Positions 62,896 to 64,000 of a stretch of DNA of 64,000 bases are shown here, in pieces. The notes under the pieces are model-generated. The model did no database searches. It was not told the origin of the DNA and saw nothing but the letters and a program-made list of their open reading frames with translations. A program made the position numbers and the translations under genes. The DNA comes from Halioxenophilus sp033283405 (GTDB taxonomy: Bacteria; Pseudomonadota; Gammaproteobacteria; Pseudomonadales; Cellvibrionaceae), in the NCBI RefSeq assembly GCF_033283405.1, contig NZ_JAWMQR010000001.1:310001-374000 (forward strand), written 5' to 3'. How positions within the stretch are numbered: position 1 is the stretch's first letter; the number at the start of each line of letters is the position of its first letter.

Positions 62896-64000
62896 TTACA
62901 GAGGCTCTTCCATCTCGCTAACCTGCAGCAGTTTTGAATCGATACCCAAGCGGTGACTGTAGATCAGAGAGTAGGTGAGTACATTTTGGACATAGCCACG
63001 GGTCTCTTTAAAGGGGATGGTTTCGATCCAGATATCATAGGCGACCTGTTTACCAACCGGATTTAACCAGCTATCCACGCGATGGGGGCCGGCATTGTAG
63101 GCCGCGGTAGCCAGAATACGGTTGCCGCCAAACCGCTCCAGCATCTGGCTTAAATAGGAGCCGCCCAGCAATAGGTTTTGCTTGGGTTGCAATAGGTCTG
63201 ACTTGTTGTAGCGCACTCCAATCTTCTTCGCCGTTTGCAGGGCTGTGGTTGGCATTAACTGCATTAAACCCATGGCGCCAGCGGGAGAGCGGGCGTCGGC
63301 GGCGAAGGCACTCTCCTGGCGGGCGATGGCCAGAATGTACTCAGGGGCGACGCTTGAGGCTTCCGACGCGGTGGCGACTTCCTGGCTATAGATAACCGGG
63401 AACCGAAGGTCGAGATCATCCCAATATTTTGCCTGCCCTAAAGATTCAATGGTTTTGCGGTGCCAGCCCCAGCTGTTGGCCAGTTGACCGGCAGCCAGAA
63501 GCTGCGCGTGGTCCAGAAGTTGGGTGCCGTAGCGCCACTCCATTCTGGCCTGGTTTAAGTAACCCAGTTTAAACAGCTCGCGGGAACGCTCTAGTGCGGG
63601 AATATTTTCCACCGCCTGTATCTCTTCAGCGCTCGATTCCACAGCTCTGTGGCCCATGGTATAGGGGCTTTCAGTTCTCTCGGCTGATAGGAAGCCATAA
63701 AAATCACGGTGGTTGGCCAGCTCGCGATACTGTTGTGCAATCTGTTCTGGGGTTTGTAATTTCTGTTCTTCAATTGCCCGGATGCTCCAGTAGCGCCAGC
63801 GTTCACTGATTTGCTCATCGGCGGGCAGTTGAGAGATAAGGGCAATAACGGCGGACCAGTCCTGTACTTTTAATGCGTCGCGCAGTTGCCGTTCTGTTAC
63901 ACGTGAACTGACAATCTGATTGCGCTCCAAAAGGCGGTTGGCGGTATTGGGGTGGCCGTCGAGAATTAGTTGGTAAGCCAGATACTCAACCGTTTCGTTA
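62896..64000 (-). CDS. slt: soluble lytic murein transglycosylase (Slt70 type), N-terminal part outside window
   Basis: The C-terminal ~368 residues of an Slt70-like lytic transglycosylase; the frame stays open to the right edge. Superhelical repeats (for example RELFKLGYLNQARMEWRYGT) precede the catalytic domain, which has the Glu of ARQESAFAADARSPAGAMGL, MQLMPTTA and AYNAGPHRVDSWL. It cleaves the glycosidic bond between MurNAc and GlcNAc in peptidoglycan, giving anhydro-muropeptides in the periplasm. It converges on cheV (34 bp). Confidence 0.94.
   Translation of the reverse strand, partial: NETVEYLAYQLILDGHPNTANRLLERNQIVSSRVTERQLRDALKVQDWSAVIALISQLPADEQISERWRYWSIRAIEEQKLQTPEQIAQQYRELANHRDFYGFLSAERTESPYTMGHRAVESSAEEIQAVENIPALERSRELFKLGYLNQARMEWRYGTQLLDHAQLLAAGQLANSWGWHRKTIESLGQAKYWDDLDLRFPVIYSQEVATASEASSVAPEYILAIARQESAFAADARSPAGAMGLMQLMPTTALQTAKKIGVRYNKSDLLQPKQNLLLGGSYLSQMLERFGGNRILATAAYNAGPHRVDSWLNPVGKQVAYDIWIETIPFKETRGYVQNVLTYSLIYSHRLGIDSKLLQVSEMEEPL

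Overview
The window looks like chromosomal DNA of a marine-type gammaproteobacterium. The evidence is the mix of families: RNase II, GltX, RlmKL, Rmf, PyrD, CydP/CydA/CydB/CydX/YbgE, the TesA-YbbA-YbbP trio, DUF2835, DUF3014, a FimV-type domain and the large NAD-dependent glutamate dehydrogenase. Most genes are ordinary and densely packed. I cannot name the genus from sequence alone. There is no integrase, transposase, phage gene or CRISPR array.

Layout. 1-6.6 kb: the 3' part of a hybrid histidine kinase, RNase II, glutamyl-tRNA synthetase, a stand-alone FimV N-domain protein and a tRNA-Ala(GGC) with a good promoter and terminator. 6.6-8.3 kb: a cluster of hyphenated palindromes containing a copy of the tRNA-Ala 3' end, then about 1.5 kb with no convincing gene. 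8.3-12.4 kb: regulatory accessory genes, namely a CadC-like membrane regulator, a 72-aa secreted-peptide candidate with two C-terminal cysteines, a LuxR-type regulator and a 58-aa small ORF. 12.8-21.3 kb: a V/A-type rotary ATPase operon in the order B-D-I-K-E-DUF2764-(purine nucleoside permease/phosphorylase)-A. This looks like a cyclic permutation of the order I recall for Bacteroidetes/Chlamydia-type bacterial V-ATPases (E-DUF2764-A-B-D-I-K), with a foreign enzyme gene inserted.

21.4-30.6 kb: RecJ, a DUF3014 membrane protein, a small hypothetical, TesA esterase divergent from the YbbA/YbbP ABC exporter, a membrane hypothetical and thiopurine methyltransferase. 30.7-36.3 kb: a sigma-54 activator with a Cys/His-rich PAS domain, divergent from a complete cytochrome bd operon (cydP-cydA-cydB-cydX-ybgE), then a phasin-like gene with a strong palindrome upstream. 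36.7-44.0 kb: a leftward Bat-type operon (MoxR ATPase, DUF58, DUF4381, two VWA proteins, BatD). 44.4-57.3 kb: large glutamate dehydrogenase, DUF2835, PyrD, Rmf, RlmKL, a CHAD/CYTH pair and UvrB. 57.3-61.4 kb: a Ser/Thr signalling module of Hanks kinase, PP2C phosphatase and FHA protein. 61.4-64 kb: a glutaredoxin-like protein, CheV and the 3' part of a soluble lytic transglycosylase that runs off the right edge.

The most interesting parts are the rearranged V-ATPase operon with the embedded nucleoside enzyme, the peptide/LuxR/small-ORF group just upstream of it, the Cys/His PAS regulator facing the bd oxidase operon, and the tRNA-tail/palindrome cluster. All functional links between neighbours are inferred from context.
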